Part shown: piece after piece, positions 16,379-26,597 of the stretch
How the letters are laid out: every line of letters starts with the position of its first letter
How positions within the stretch are numbered: the stretch's first letter is position 1
Origin: G965204755 sp965243415
Lineage (GTDB): Bacteria > Acidobacteriota > Vicinamibacteria > Marinacidobacterales > Marinacidobacteraceae
Direction of reading: 5' to 3'
Length of the DNA stretch: 64,000 nt
Assembly: GCA_965243415.1 (NCBI GenBank)
Contig: OZ251549.1
Span: 4,216,001 to 4,280,000 of the forward strand
Made by a program: the position numbers and the translations under genes
Notes under the pieces: generated by a model
What the model was told of the DNA's origin: nothing
Database searches by the model: none
The model's input: the letters and a program-made list of their open reading frames with translations, nothing else

Positions 16379-19300
16379 CTGGCCCTCCACTTCTTCGCGG
16401 GTCCCCGCGCCGCCGACCGCCTCGCAGCCGCGAACCGGTTCCTCGATCGCCGGTCGGCGTCGGAGGGCGCCGGGGAGAGCCGCGGGTTCTTCCCGGATTC
16501 GCTGCTGGTCGTCGGGGCGAGCGACCACGCCGCGCGGGACCTCCTGCGCGACCGCGCCGGCCGGGCCGGGGCGCTCCTCGGCGCGGCCGGGCGGGGGCTC
16601 TTCTCGTTGGCGGAGGAACTGGCCGGCCCGGAACTCGCCCGCCGAGGGCTCCGCCCGGCTCCTGCGGCGGCTTGGCCGGCGGTGGTGGCGCAGGTGGTCC
16701 ACGACGCCCGCCTCTCCGAGGAACGGAACCGAGAGGAACAGGGCCTTCACGCTCACGACGGAGGGGAAGCAGCGGTCGGCGCCGGGGGAGCACGGCCGGA
16801 CGGAGCGGGAGCGGGCGGAGGGGGAGGACCCGACACGGAACGGCCCGACGCGGGAACTCCCGACCGGCTGGACCGATTCGCGCCGATCTCCGAGGGCCCC
16901 GGGCTCGCGCGCCGGTTGGCCGCGACCTTCGAGGAACTCCGGGCCGCCGGCGTCGCGCCGGAAAAGGTGGCCGCCGGCGACGGCACCCTGGGCTGGCTCT
17001 ACGCAGAAAGCCTCGCCGGACTGGAGCGGGCCGGATTCGCGGACCGGGCCGGCGTCTTCGAAGCCGCGCGCCGGCGGGTCGCGTCGGGAGCGGCGGCGAT
17101 TCCCGGGACCCTGCTCGTGCTGGACGCGCCGCTGGGGCAACCGGTCGTCCGGGACTTCGTCGCGGCACTCGCCGAGCGGGCTGCGGAGACGCTCTTCACC
17201 TTCCCGGAGGCGGACCGGAGGTCCCGTCAGGCCGTCCGGGCACCGGTCGCCGCGCCCTGCGCGCCGGCCGAAACCGCGCCCGGCCGCTCGTCCTCGTCCA
17301 AGTGCGCTCCCGAGGCGTCCGAGAGGGTTGCCGGTGGAGAACGGTGCGCCGACGGGAAGAACGCCGCGCTCCTCTTCGGGCCCGCCGACCGGACCGGGGC
17401 GGGCGAATCCGCGACGGAGCGCTCCCTCCCGGCGGACGACGAATTCGCGAGGCCCGACCTTGTGAAGACCGACCTTGCGAAGACCGACCTCGTGGAGGCG
17501 AGCGACCCGGTGGCCGCCCTGCAGCGCCGCCTCTTCCGAACGGAGGCCGACGCCGCAGCCCCCGACCGCGACGGAGGCGCGACCGACGGACCGGCGGGCG
17601 GCCCGCGGACGAGCGAGCCGGCGACCGCCGACCCGCCGCCGAACGACCCGCCGACGAACAGCGCTCCGACGAGCGATCTGCCGACGAACGAACCGGGGCG
17701 CCCAGGTCCCCGGGGCGCGGCACGCGGTCTGACCGTGTTCCGGGCGCCGGGCGCCGCCGCGGAGGCACTGGAGATCGCCCGCGCGTTCCTGCGAGAAGCC
17801 GGGCGCGGCGTGCCCTTCGACCGGATGGCGGTCCTGCTCGCCGACCCCGGGGAGTACGCCCCCGCGCTCCGGGAGGCGTTCGACCGCGCCCGGATCCCGG
17901 CCTTCTTCGACGCCGGAACCGCTCCGCCCGACCGCGCCGCGCGGGCGTTCCTGGCGCTTCTCGACTGCGCGCTCGCCGACCTCTCCGCCGACGCCTTCTT
18001 CGAGTACCGGACGCTGGGTGAGCACCGCCCCGCGGCCGACGCCGGCGAAGCCGGGGAGCTCGACCGGAACGACGACGGGAAGAACGACGCGGCGGACGAC
18101 CGGCACGACGACGGGGACGCCGACCCGCGCGATCCGTTCGCGGCGCTGCGCCGACAGGAGAAGTGGGCGCTCGAAGCGCGCGTGATCGGCGGCCTCGAAC
18201 GATGGAAGCGCCGCCTGGCCCTCCTCGCCGAGAAACTCGCCCGGAGACTCGAGGAACAGCGGACGGCAGCCTCCGACGACCCCGCGAAACAGGCAGAGGC
18301 GGACGAGGCGGCCCGGCGGCAGCGGGCGCTGGCCCGGTTCACCGAGGACTCGCTGCCGCTCCTGGAACGGCTGGCCTCCCTGCAGAAGTACGACGCAAGC
18401 GACGACCCCGGCGCCGCCGCAAACGACACCACGACTCCGACCCGAAACAGCGGCCGGAACGATGGCCGGCACGACGCCCCCGAAAACACTCCGAACGACG
18501 CCGGCGCCGGACGACGACCGACCCCGCCCCCCACCGAGCGCGGCCGCCACTGGGGCGAATGGGCGGAGGTCCTGGGCGAATTGGCGCGCTCGGCGCTCCG
18601 CCGCCCGGAGCCGGTGCTCGACTGCCTGGCCGAGACCGCCCCGATGGCCGGCGTCGGCCCCCTCCCGCTGAGCGAAGTGCGCCGCCACCTCGGCGAACGG
18701 CTGCTCGGGGCCGAACGCGCGACTCCCGGCGACCGCTACGGACGAGTCTTCGTGGCCCCGATCGAACGCGCGCGCGGGCTCTCCTTCCGGTCGGTCGCGA
18801 TCCCGGGGCTCCACGAAGGGGGGATCGGCGGCGCCCCGCGCGAGGATCCGCTCCTCCCCGACCGGAGACGGCCGGAACTCGCCGCCGGCCTCCCGCTGGC
18901 CGCCGACCGACTGGAGGCGGAGCGCCTGCGCCTCGCGCTCGCGGTGGGCGCGGCCACCGAGCGCCTGTTCCTCACCTGCTCCTCGCTCAAGGTGGTCGAA
19001 GGGCGCCCGCTCACCCCGTCGTACTTCCTCGTCGAAGCGCTCCGGGCCGGCGAGGGCCGCACCTTCACGCTGGACGAGATCGAGACCCGCGCCGGGCAGG
19101 ACAGCGGCGTCGTCCCCGGCCTCCGGGCGGCGAAGGAACCGGAGGCGGCGCTCGACCGGTCCGAGTTCGACCTCGCCCTCCTCAGCCGCGCCCTGGCGCC
19201 GGGAGCCGACCCGGAGGCGGCGCGGGGCGCCGGCGCCTATCTCCTGCGGGACGAACGGCTGGCCACCTCGCTCCGGCGGGAGTGGATGCGAAACCGTCGC

Positions 19301-20320
19301 GCCTGGCAACCGGCCGACGGCTTCCTCGCGGTCGGCACCGTGGCGAAAGCCGCCCTCGGAGGCCGGCGGCCCACCGCCCGCACCTACTCGGCCACGGGTC
19401 TCGAAACCTTCGCCAAGTGCCCCTACCAGTTCTACCTGAAGAACATCGCCCGCCTGCGTCCGGTGGAACGCCCGGAGCGCTGGGTCCATCTCGATCCCCT
19501 GACCCGCGGCTCGCTGGTCCACGAGGTGTTCTTCCTCCTGGGGCAGACCCTCCGCGAACGGGGGCTGACGCCGCTGCCCCGGGAGCGCCTGCCGGAAGCC
19601 CTGGCGGCGCTCCCGCCGATCGTCGCCGAAGTCGCGAAGCAGTTCCGGGAAGAACACGCGCCGGAGATCGAACGCATCTGGAACGACGAACTCGACGGCC
19701 TGCTGGGCGACCTGCGCGGTTTCCTCGAACGGGAGGCCGGCAACGGGTTCCGCATCGTCGCCAACGAACTCACCTTCGGCATGGCCCCGGTCGGCCCGGC
19801 GGACGACGAGAGCCGGTTGGAACCGGCAGTGCTTCCCGGCGGTCTGCGTCTGAGGGGCTCCATAGACGCCGTCGAGGAAAACGCGACCGGCGAACGGCGG
19901 GTCACCGACTACAAGACCGGCAAGGACTCGGTCCGCGTTTCCGCCGACCGGCGGGTCCTGTTCGGCGGCGAAGCGCTCCAGCCGCTGCTCTACGCCTTCG
20001 CCCAGGAGGCCTTGACCGGAAGGCCGACCGCCTCCGGCCGCCTCTACTACACCACCCTCCGCGGCGCGTACCACCAGACGGTGGTCCCGACGGACACCGC
20101 CGAGGCCCGGAGCCTCCTGGAGGAGTTCGTCCGCCGCCTCGACGAAGCGGTCTCCGCCGGACACTTCCCGGCGGACCCGAACCCGGCCTCCCGCTGGCCG
20201 CCCTGCCGCTACTGCGACTACCTCCCGATCTGCGGCCCCGGCCCGGCGACCTGCCGGGAAACCAAGAATCCGCGCGGCGCCGCCCTCGAAGAAGTGCAGG
20301 CCCTCCGGGAACTGCCGTGA
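16379..20320 (+). CDS. AddB-like PD-(D/E)XK nuclease/helicase-like subunit
   Basis: About 1,313 aa, expected to pair with the AddA-like subunit in double-strand break resection. The C-terminal nuclease has RGSIDAV, then VTDYKTGKD. One Cys in FAKCPYQFYL and three in CRYCDYLPICGP match the AddB 4Fe-4S cluster. The middle has GRVFVAPIERARGLSFRSVAIPGLHEG. The first ordinary start is a TTG at 16607, but family-like sequence (FFPDSLLVVGASDHAARDLLR) lies upstream in frame without any ATG, GTG or TTG, so I place the start at CTG 16379, just after a TATAGT box; this is an inference. Low-complexity Pro/Asp/Thr-rich inserts sit at about 17,250-17,720, 18,045-18,130 and 18,390-18,540. Its stop overlaps the GTG of the next gene. 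Confidence 0.85.
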   Translation: MALHFFAGPRAADRLAAANRFLDRRSASEGAGESRGFFPDSLLVVGASDHAARDLLRDRAGRAGALLGAAGRGLFSLAEELAGPELARRGLRPAPAAAWPAVVAQVVHDARLSEERNREEQGLHAHDGGEAAVGAGGARPDGAGAGGGGGPDTERPDAGTPDRLDRFAPISEGPGLARRLAATFEELRAAGVAPEKVAAGDGTLGWLYAESLAGLERAGFADRAGVFEAARRRVASGAAAIPGTLLVLDAPLGQPVVRDFVAALAERAAETLFTFPEADRRSRQAVRAPVAAPCAPAETAPGRSSSSKCAPEASERVAGGERCADGKNAALLFGPADRTGAGESATERSLPADDEFARPDLVKTDLAKTDLVEASDPVAALQRRLFRTEADAAAPDRDGGATDGPAGGPRTSEPATADPPPNDPPTNSAPTSDLPTNEPGRPGPRGAARGLTVFRAPGAAAEALEIARAFLREAGRGVPFDRMAVLLADPGEYAPALREAFDRARIPAFFDAGTAPPDRAARAFLALLDCALADLSADAFFEYRTLGEHRPAADAGEAGELDRNDDGKNDAADDRHDDGDADPRDPFAALRRQEKWALEARVIGGLERWKRRLALLAEKLARRLEEQRTAASDDPAKQAEADEAARRQRALARFTEDSLPLLERLASLQKYDASDDPGAAANDTTTPTRNSGRNDGRHDAPENTPNDAGAGRRPTPPPTERGRHWGEWAEVLGELARSALRRPEPVLDCLAETAPMAGVGPLPLSEVRRHLGERLLGAERATPGDRYGRVFVAPIERARGLSFRSVAIPGLHEGGIGGAPREDPLLPDRRRPELAAGLPLAADRLEAERLRLALAVGAATERLFLTCSSLKVVEGRPLTPSYFLVEALRAGEGRTFTLDEIETRAGQDSGVVPGLRAAKEPEAALDRSEFDLALLSRALAPGADPEAARGAGAYLLRDERLATSLRREWMRNRRAWQPADGFLAVGTVAKAALGGRRPTARTYSATGLETFAKCPYQFYLKNIARLRPVERPERWVHLDPLTRGSLVHEVFFLLGQTLRERGLTPLPRERLPEALAALPPIVAEVAKQFREEHAPEIERIWNDELDGLLGDLRGFLEREAGNGFRIVANELTFGMAPVGPADDESRLEPAVLPGGLRLRGSIDAVEENATGERRVTDYKTGKDSVRVSADRRVLFGGEALQPLLYAFAQEALTGRPTASGRLYYTTLRGAYHQTVVPTDTAEARSLLEEFVRRLDEAVSAGHFPADPNPASRWPPCRYCDYLPICGPGPATCRETKNPRGAALEEVQALRELP

Positions 20321-23300
20321 CCGGCGAACCGACGACGCCCCGCGCCCCGGCGGCCGCGCATTCCGCCCGCCCGCCCCTCCCCGACGCCGACGCCCGGGAG
20401 CGCATCCGCTCGGCCCTGGACACCACCCTGATCGTGGAGGCCTCCGCCGGGACCGGGAAGACCACGGCGCTCGTCTCCCGGGTGGTGGAACTGGTCCGCT
20501 CCGGGACCGCGGCGATCGGCGGGATCGTCGCGATCACCTTCACCGAGCGCGCGGCCGGCGAACTCCGCCTCCGCCTCCGGCAGGGCCTCGACCGGGCGTT
20601 CGCGGAGGAGGCGAAGCCGAAGGTCGCGGCGCGCCTCGACGCCGCCCGGGCCACGATCGAGGAAGCATCCCTCGAAACGATCCACGCCTTCTGCAGCCGG
20701 CTGCTGCACGAGCACCCGGTCGAAGCCGGCGTGGACCCCGACTTCACCATCCTCACCGGCGCCGAGCAGACCGCGTTCTTCGAGCCCCTGTTCCGCGACT
20801 GGCTCAAGGGGCAGTTGGAGCGGCCGGGCCCCGGCGTGGCGCGGGTGCTCCGGCGCAGCCGGGGCCGCGAGGAGCCGGTGGACACCCTGCGGGAAGCGGC
20901 GCAGCGCCTGCTGGACCACCGGGAACTGCCGGCGGCCTGGGCCGCGCCGGAGGGGTACGACCGCGACGAGGCCGTTCGCCGCCTGCTCTACGAAGACGAG
21001 CGGAACGAAGGCGCGGGCGGCGTCCGGCGAGTGTGCCTGACGACGCTCGCGGAGATCGTGCGCGAACTTCCGCCGCCGCCGGCGAACGAGCGGATCGACT
21101 GGCTCTACCGGACGCTCGCCGACGCCGCCGAACTCGAACGCGAGATCCGCGTGCGCGAGGAAGCCGGGAGAGGGGATCCGGACTGGGTGGAGCAGTCGCT
21201 CGCGACCTTCACCGTCCCGGAGTGGGGTTACGGCCGCCGCCTGCCGGCCGCCGTCAGCGCCCGACTCCTCGAGGCGCATCCACAACTCCCGGTGAAGGCC
21301 GGAGCGGTGGACCTGGCCCGGATCCGCACGGACTTCCGCGAACGGCTGGAGTCCTTCCGGCGGCAGTCGGGCGCCGACCTGGCGGCGCGACTGCGCGAAG
21401 AACTGCGTCCGCTCGTCGCCCGCTACGAAACGGCGAAGCAGAAGGCCGGGAAACTGGACTTCGACGACCTCCTGCTCCGCACCCGCGACCTGCTGGACCG
21501 CGACCCGGGACTCCGCGAACTACTCGGGAAGCGATACACGCACTTCCTGCTGGACGAATTCCAGGACACCGATCCGCTGCAGACCGAGATCGTCTTCCAA
21601 CTGACGGCGCCGCAGGCGCCCGCGGACGGCGACTGGCGCCGGGCGGTTCCGGCGCCGGGCCGGCTGTTCCTGGTCGGTGACCCGAAGCAGTCCATCTACC
21701 GCTTCCGCCGCGCCGAGGTCGAGCACTACCGGGCGACGAAGAAACACCTGCTGGAGAACGGCGCCAACGAAGTCGTCCTGACTTCCAACTTCCGCGCGGC
21801 GCCGGCGCTCTGCGACTTCGTGAACACCGCCCTGGGGCCGCTGCTCGACGCTCCCCCGGACGAGAAGACCGGCGTCGCACAGGTCGGCTACTCCCCGATC
21901 GCGGCGACCCGTTCCGCGGTATCCCCGACAGCGCTCGGCGTGATCCCGGTACCGAAGGAAGGAATCGCCCTGAACGCCCGGGAAGTCACCGCCCTGGAGC
22001 CTTCCGCGGTCGCCGGCTTCGTGGCCCGGCTCCTCGAGAGCGAGTTCCGGGTGACCCGCACCGACGGGACCGCCGGCCCGGTCGAACCGAGCGACATCTG
22101 CCTGCTGTTCCGCCGCTTTCGCCAGGGCAGCCACCTCATTCCCCAACCGTACGCCGAAGCCCTGCAGCAGCGCGATCTCCCCCACGCGCTCGGCGCCATC
22201 CCCAGTTACACCGGCAGCGCCGAGATCGGGGCGCTGCGGGCGGCGCTCACCGCGGTCGAGTTCCCCGACGACGAACTCTCGGTGTACGCCGCGCTGCGGG
22301 GCCCGCTCTTCTCGTTCCCGGACGAAGAGTTGTTCCTCTTCCGCGAGCGCGGGTTCCGCCTCTGCCCGGGGAGGAGCGAGCGACTGCCCGAAGACGCCGG
22401 CGCCTCCGACCGCGCCGTCGCCGCGGCGCTGGGTTTCCTCGACGACCTGCACCGGCAGCGGAACCGGCGCCCCCTCGCCGACACCCTCCGGGCGCTGCTC
22501 GACCGGCATCGCGCCGAGACCGCGTTCGCCTTCTGGAAGTCCCCGGACCAGGTGCTCGCGAACCTCCGCCTCCTGACCCAGTCCGCCCGGCAGTTCGAGG
22601 CCGGGGGCGGTCTCTCCTTCCGCGGCTTCGTCCGCCGCCTGGAGGCCGAGGCGAACGACCCCGACCCCGGAGCCCGCAGCGCTCTCGACCCCGAAGTGCG
22701 CGGGGTGCGGATGCTGACGGTCCACTCGGCCAAGGGGCTCGAATTCCCGGTGGTGGTGCTCGTGGACACGCCCTGCCGGCGCGTCGGTCGGGCCGACCGG
22801 GTGGTGCGGCCGGAGGAGGGCCTCTACGCCTGCGACCTTCGCCGCGGCCTGAGGCCGCAGGCGCTGCTCGACGCGGAGGAAGTCGAGAAGGCCGCCGACC
22901 TTCGCGAAGAGGATCGGCTCCTCTATGTCGCCGCCACCCGCGCGCGCGACCTGTTGGCGGTGGTGGCGCCGTCGGCCCAGTACGACCTCGACCGCAGTTG
23001 GCTCCGACCGCTGTACGACCGCCTCACCGGCGCGGCCGGCGAACCGCCCCCGCTGCCGGAGTTCGACGGGAAGGCCGGCGCCGCCCGGTCCCCCGCCCGG
23101 TCCGATGCCGGCGCCCGCCGCTGGAACCTGCTCTCCGGGGAGGCGGCGACCGGGGACGACCCCATCGAGCGGTTCCGGGAGGAGCGCGCCCGGACGCTGG
23201 CCCGGGGCGCCGTTCCCACCCGCCGCGTCGCCGCCGCCGGGCGCTACGCCGGGCGGGAGTTCGACCCGGCCCCGGTGGCGGTCCACGAACTGCCCCGACC

Positions 23301-23910
23301 GGCGAACCGGCCCGGCGGCGCCCGCTTCGGCGAACTGGTCCACCGGATCCTGGAGCGCGCGCCGTTCTCCCCGGCGGCGGCCGGCGACCCGGAGCCCGCT
23401 CCGGTGGCGGAACTGGCACAGACCGCCGCGGCCGAACTGGGCATCGAATCCGGCCTCGTCGCCACCGCGGCGGCAGCGGTCGAGGCGGCGCTCGATCACG
23501 AAGTCCTGCGGGCCGCCCGCCGGGCCGCGGCCCGGGGCGCCTGCTACCGGGAGTGCCCGGTATTCCTGCGGGAGGATCACCCGGTACCGGAGGAGGCGCC
23601 GTCCGCTCCGGCGGAGACGGCCCCCGGCGCGGCCGGCGGCGACGAAGCGCGGTCCGGGCGGGAGACCCACGGAACGGCACCGGAAGGGCCGATCCTGATC
23701 GAGGGCCAGGTGGACCTGCTCTACCAGACCGAGGCCGGCGGCCCCTGGACCGTCGTGGACTTCAAGACCGGCCTCACCGACGACGATGAGGAACGGGCCG
23801 AAGAACGGGAAGCGGCGCTCGACCGGTACCGCCGCCAGGTCACCCTCTACGCCCGCGCCGTCACCCGGGCCACCGGCCGGCCGGCCGAACCGGTGCTCCT
23901 CTTCCTCTGA
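20317..23910 (+). CDS. AddA-like UvrD-family helicase-nuclease
   Basis: A 1,197-aa protein starting at GTG 20317, which overlaps the AddB-like stop (GTGA). Motif I is EASAGTGKTT (about 41-50), motif Ia AITFTERAAGELR, motif II FLLDEFQDTDPLQ, motif III GDPKQSIYRFRRAE, motif V TVHSAKGLEFPVV and motif VI LLYVAATRARDLL. The C-terminal nuclease has GQVDLLYQTE and then TVVDFKTGL, the PD-(D/E)XK residues. It would unwind and cut DNA ends together with its partner to load recombinase. A short Ala/Glu-rich insert precedes the nuclease. The pair is on the plus strand and converges with the ATPase array. Confidence 0.93.
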   Translation: MTGEPTTPRAPAAAHSARPPLPDADARERIRSALDTTLIVEASAGTGKTTALVSRVVELVRSGTAAIGGIVAITFTERAAGELRLRLRQGLDRAFAEEAKPKVAARLDAARATIEEASLETIHAFCSRLLHEHPVEAGVDPDFTILTGAEQTAFFEPLFRDWLKGQLERPGPGVARVLRRSRGREEPVDTLREAAQRLLDHRELPAAWAAPEGYDRDEAVRRLLYEDERNEGAGGVRRVCLTTLAEIVRELPPPPANERIDWLYRTLADAAELEREIRVREEAGRGDPDWVEQSLATFTVPEWGYGRRLPAAVSARLLEAHPQLPVKAGAVDLARIRTDFRERLESFRRQSGADLAARLREELRPLVARYETAKQKAGKLDFDDLLLRTRDLLDRDPGLRELLGKRYTHFLLDEFQDTDPLQTEIVFQLTAPQAPADGDWRRAVPAPGRLFLVGDPKQSIYRFRRAEVEHYRATKKHLLENGANEVVLTSNFRAAPALCDFVNTALGPLLDAPPDEKTGVAQVGYSPIAATRSAVSPTALGVIPVPKEGIALNAREVTALEPSAVAGFVARLLESEFRVTRTDGTAGPVEPSDICLLFRRFRQGSHLIPQPYAEALQQRDLPHALGAIPSYTGSAEIGALRAALTAVEFPDDELSVYAALRGPLFSFPDEELFLFRERGFRLCPGRSERLPEDAGASDRAVAAALGFLDDLHRQRNRRPLADTLRALLDRHRAETAFAFWKSPDQVLANLRLLTQSARQFEAGGGLSFRGFVRRLEAEANDPDPGARSALDPEVRGVRMLTVHSAKGLEFPVVVLVDTPCRRVGRADRVVRPEEGLYACDLRRGLRPQALLDAEEVEKAADLREEDRLLYVAATRARDLLAVVAPSAQYDLDRSWLRPLYDRLTGAAGEPPPLPEFDGKAGAARSPARSDAGARRWNLLSGEAATGDDPIERFREERARTLARGAVPTRRVAAAGRYAGREFDPAPVAVHELPRPANRPGGARFGELVHRILERAPFSPAAAGDPEPAPVAELAQTAAAELGIESGLVATAAAAVEAALDHEVLRAARRAAARGACYRECPVFLREDHPVPEEAPSAPAETAPGAAGGDEARSGRETHGTAPEGPILIEGQVDLLYQTEAGGPWTVVDFKTGLTDDDEERAEEREAALDRYRRQVTLYARAVTRATGRPAEPVLLFL

Positions 23911-23963
23911 CCGTCCCGAACCGGCGGCCCGGCTCGACCGACCCGACTCGGGAGACCCGGCGG

Positions 23964-25118
23964 CTACGGCGCCGGTGCGTGTTCCCGGAGGTAGTCCATG
24001 AGACTGGGAATGCCGGGCTCCCAATCCGGCGTGGGCCCGGGCCGCCAGATGAAGCCCAGGTGCTTCAGGGCCGTCATCGCTTCCAGCGGGCCGGCTGCTG
24101 CCCCGTCTCGACCGAGCGCTGCGAGGAGCGTTTCCTCCACTTCGGGGGGCGACAGCGTCGATCTCCCACCGAACGCTTCAGCGACCGCCCGGGCCGCCGG
24201 AATCAACTCCCGCTTCTCCAACTCCACGTACCGTAGCCGGTAGTAGTCGCCGCGCCGCGCCTCGAATTGCGGCGCCGCGGCCGCGACTTCGTCGACCGTG
24301 ATCGCCCGTCGCCCCTCGGTCGCAGCGTGCTCCCACGAATAGCCGGCCCACAACTGCACGAAGAAGGGATAGCCGTCGCTCTCCCGGGCGATCCGTTCCA
24401 GCGCCGCCGATTCGATGGACATCCCCTGGTCGTGCAGGGGACGCTCGATGGCCGCCACGACGGCCTCCGGTCCGAGCCGATTGATCCGAAGGACTTCCGA
24501 GCGCCCCCAGAACGAGGCTTCCATCTCCGAGAGACGATCTTCGAGATCCGGCGTGCCGGCGAGGACGAAAAGGAACGGCAACCCGACGCCGGTCTGCCGG
24601 CCGGCGCGCAACAGCGCCCGGCCGACCTCCGGGGCCAGCGTATGCGCTTCGTCGAGCAGCAACGCCAGCGGCCTCCGGCAAGCGCGAAGTCGGAGCGCCT
24701 CCTCCACGGTGGGTGGCAGCAGACCCCGAGACCGACGCCGGGCGATCCCCGCCCGGGAGAGTTCTTCCGGAGTGGGCCCGGCCCACCAAGTCGGCGGCGC
24801 CAACTGCTCCGCGAGTTGCGTGGGTGTCTCCGTTTCGGCCGGCGTCATCTCGACGACCTCGACTCCGGGAATCGCGGCCAGTTGGCGCTCCAGCCAGGCG
24901 AGCAGGGCGGTCTTCCCATTCCCGCGCGGCCCGTACAGAATCACCGCAGAGGGCGGCGGGACTCCCCGCGCCACGGCGCCGCCCCAAGCCCGGAAAAGGG
25001 ACTGCTCCTTCTCCCTTCCGGCCAGGTACGGCGGCAGTGTTCCCGGGCCGGACCGGAACGGCCCGAGCAAACGAACCGCTTCGATTCCTCCCATCGCCTC
25101 GGCGCCTCCCACAGCCAT
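23964..25118 (-). CDS. AAA+ ATPase, array copy 1
   Basis: A 384-aa P-loop ATPase of the AAA_16/ORC-like kind. PYLAGREKEQ (about 30-39) is the N-terminal box, GPRGNGKT (63-70) Walker A, LALLLDEAHTL (151-161) Walker B, and FLFVLAGTPDLEDRL the sensor-1 segment. The rest looks like a helical lid and a winged-helix-like C-terminus ending WEPGIPSLMDYLRE. No signal peptide or membrane segment. It is the most divergent of six tandem paralogues: residues 86-150 differ most (TPAETETPTQLAEQL, GIARRRSRGLLPP). The last 60 residues resemble those of copy 6. Function unknown; substrate choice could lie in the variable middle. The ATG has a TATACT box 7 nt upstream. Confidence 0.88.
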   Translation of the reverse strand: MAVGGAEAMGGIEAVRLLGPFRSGPGTLPPYLAGREKEQSLFRAWGGAVARGVPPPSAVILYGPRGNGKTALLAWLERQLAAIPGVEVVEMTPAETETPTQLAEQLAPPTWWAGPTPEELSRAGIARRRSRGLLPPTVEEALRLRACRRPLALLLDEAHTLAPEVGRALLRAGRQTGVGLPFLFVLAGTPDLEDRLSEMEASFWGRSEVLRINRLGPEAVVAAIERPLHDQGMSIESAALERIARESDGYPFFVQLWAGYSWEHAATEGRRAITVDEVAAAAPQFEARRGDYYRLRYVELEKRELIPAARAVAEAFGGRSTLSPPEVEETLLAALGRDGAAAGPLEAMTALKHLGFIWRPGPTPDWEPGIPSLMDYLREHAPAP

Positions 25119-25125
25119 TCCGTCC

Positions 25126-25131
25126 AGTATA
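25126..25131 (-). promoter_or_regulatory. TATACT box of ATPase copy 1
   Basis: Ends 7 nt before the ATG at 25118, with no Shine-Dalgarno site; leaderless promoter inferred. Confidence 0.55.
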
Positions 25132-25276
25132 GGCCGGCCACCTGCTCACATTCGGGGTGGCGGAAGGACCGCCGCCACCCGAAACCCCCTGTGGCCGCGC
25201 CGCCGGCGAGCCTGCCGAAGCGGCGCTCTTCCCCGGCCCCGGCCCGACTCGCCCCGGTCCGGCGGCGAACCGGCGC

Positions 25277-26431
25277 TTACGGCGCCGGGACCTGTTCCCG
25301 GAGGTAGTCCATGAGACTGGGAATCCCCGGTTCCCAAGTCATCGTCGGCCCCGCCTGCCAGACCAGACCCAGGTGCTGCATCGTCGTCGTCGCGGCCTCA
25401 GCCTCTTCGCCGGCCGACCCGAGAGCGTCTCGAATCGTTTTTCTCACTTCATGGGAGGGAAGCGAAGACGCCCCCGCGAAAGCGTCCGCCAAGGCGCGGG
25501 CCGCCCCCAGCAACTCTCGCTTCTCCAACTCCCGGCAGCGCTGCCGGTAATAGTGGCCGCGCGTCTCCTCGAATTCCGGAGCCGCGGCTTCGACATCGCG
25601 GATCATGATCGTTCGCCGCCCCTCCGGCGCGACGCAGTCCCACGAGAGTTGCCCCCACAACTGCAAGAAGAACGGGTAGCCGTGGCTCTCGGAGACGATG
25701 CATTCCAGCGCCGCCGATTCGATGGACATCCCGTCCTCGCGCAACGGGCGCTCGATCGCCGTGGCGGCGGCAGCAGGTTCGAGCCGATTGAGTCGGAGCA
25801 GTTTCGCGCGTCCCCAGAACGACGCCTCCATCTCCGAGAGGCGGTCTTCGAGATCCGGAGTGCCGGCCAAGACCAGGAAGAACGGCAACTCCGCGCCCAA
25901 CTCCTGGCTGACATTCAGCAGTTCGTTACCCACCTCCGGGGCCAGAGTATGCGCTTCGTCGAGCAGGAGCACCAGCGGACGGCGGGTCGCCCGAACCCGG
26001 ATGACCTGCTTCGCCCTCGGTGGCGGGAGGTCGCTGTCCGGACGCCAGGTGAGCCCGACGAGGGACAGTTCTTTCGGCGCCAGCCCGTCCCACCAGTTCT
26101 CCGGCAGCAACTGCTCGGCCAGTTGCGCCGGCGTCCGGATGTCCGACGGGTTCAGCCGGACCCCGTCCACTCCCGGAGTCGCGGCCAGATGGCGCTGCAG
26201 CCAGAGGAGCAGCGCCGTCTTCCCGTTCCCCCGCGGCCCGTAGAGGATCACCGACGAGGGCGGCGGGTTTCCCTGCGCCACGGCGCCGCCCCAGGCGCGG
26301 AAGAGCGCCTGCTCCTTCTCCCGTCCGGCCAGGTACGGCGGCAGTTGCCCCAGGCCCGGCCGGAACGGGCCGATCAGCCGGGTCTCGTCGACCTCGCGCG
26401 ACGCCATCGCCTCGGCCCCCTCGACAGCCAT
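25277..26431 (-). CDS. AAA+ ATPase, array copy 2
   Basis: A 384-aa paralogue. Walker A GPRGNGKT and Walker B LVLLLDEAHTL are intact, and the stretch from Walker B to sensor 1 (APEVGNELLNVSQELGAELP) is the same as in copies 3-6. The middle carries NPSDIRTPAQLAEQLLPENWWDGL, close to copies 4-6, while the second half (EDRLSEMEASFWGRAKLLRLNRLEP) groups with copies 3 and 6. The C-terminal 90 residues are its own (GASSLPSHEVRKTIRDALG). The N-terminal MAVEGAEAM is shared with copy 5. Such block-wise sharing points to recombination between copies. Confidence 0.88.
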   Translation of the reverse strand: MAVEGAEAMASREVDETRLIGPFRPGLGQLPPYLAGREKEQALFRAWGGAVAQGNPPPSSVILYGPRGNGKTALLLWLQRHLAATPGVDGVRLNPSDIRTPAQLAEQLLPENWWDGLAPKELSLVGLTWRPDSDLPPPRAKQVIRVRATRRPLVLLLDEAHTLAPEVGNELLNVSQELGAELPFFLVLAGTPDLEDRLSEMEASFWGRAKLLRLNRLEPAAAATAIERPLREDGMSIESAALECIVSESHGYPFFLQLWGQLSWDCVAPEGRRTIMIRDVEAAAPEFEETRGHYYRQRCRELEKRELLGAARALADAFAGASSLPSHEVRKTIRDALGSAGEEAEAATTTMQHLGLVWQAGPTMTWEPGIPSLMDYLREQVPAP

Positions 26432-26438
26432 GCCGCAC

Positions 26439-26444
26439 AGTATA
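26439..26444 (-). promoter_or_regulatory. TATACT box of ATPase copy 2
   Basis: Ends 7 nt before the ATG at 26431; the surrounding GCGGCCTATACTGTGCGGC is shared with copies 3 and 5. Confidence 0.55.
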
Positions 26445-26597
26445 GGCCGCGCCCCTGCGGCCCGGCCCGGGTGGTCGAGGCGAATCCGATGACCGTCGCC
26501 CGGTAACCCGCGGCGCCCACACTCCCAGGACCGCCACCGGCCGCGCCTCCGGGCTGTCTTCCGCAGCGCCTCGCCGCGCCGACGCCGCGACGCGGAA

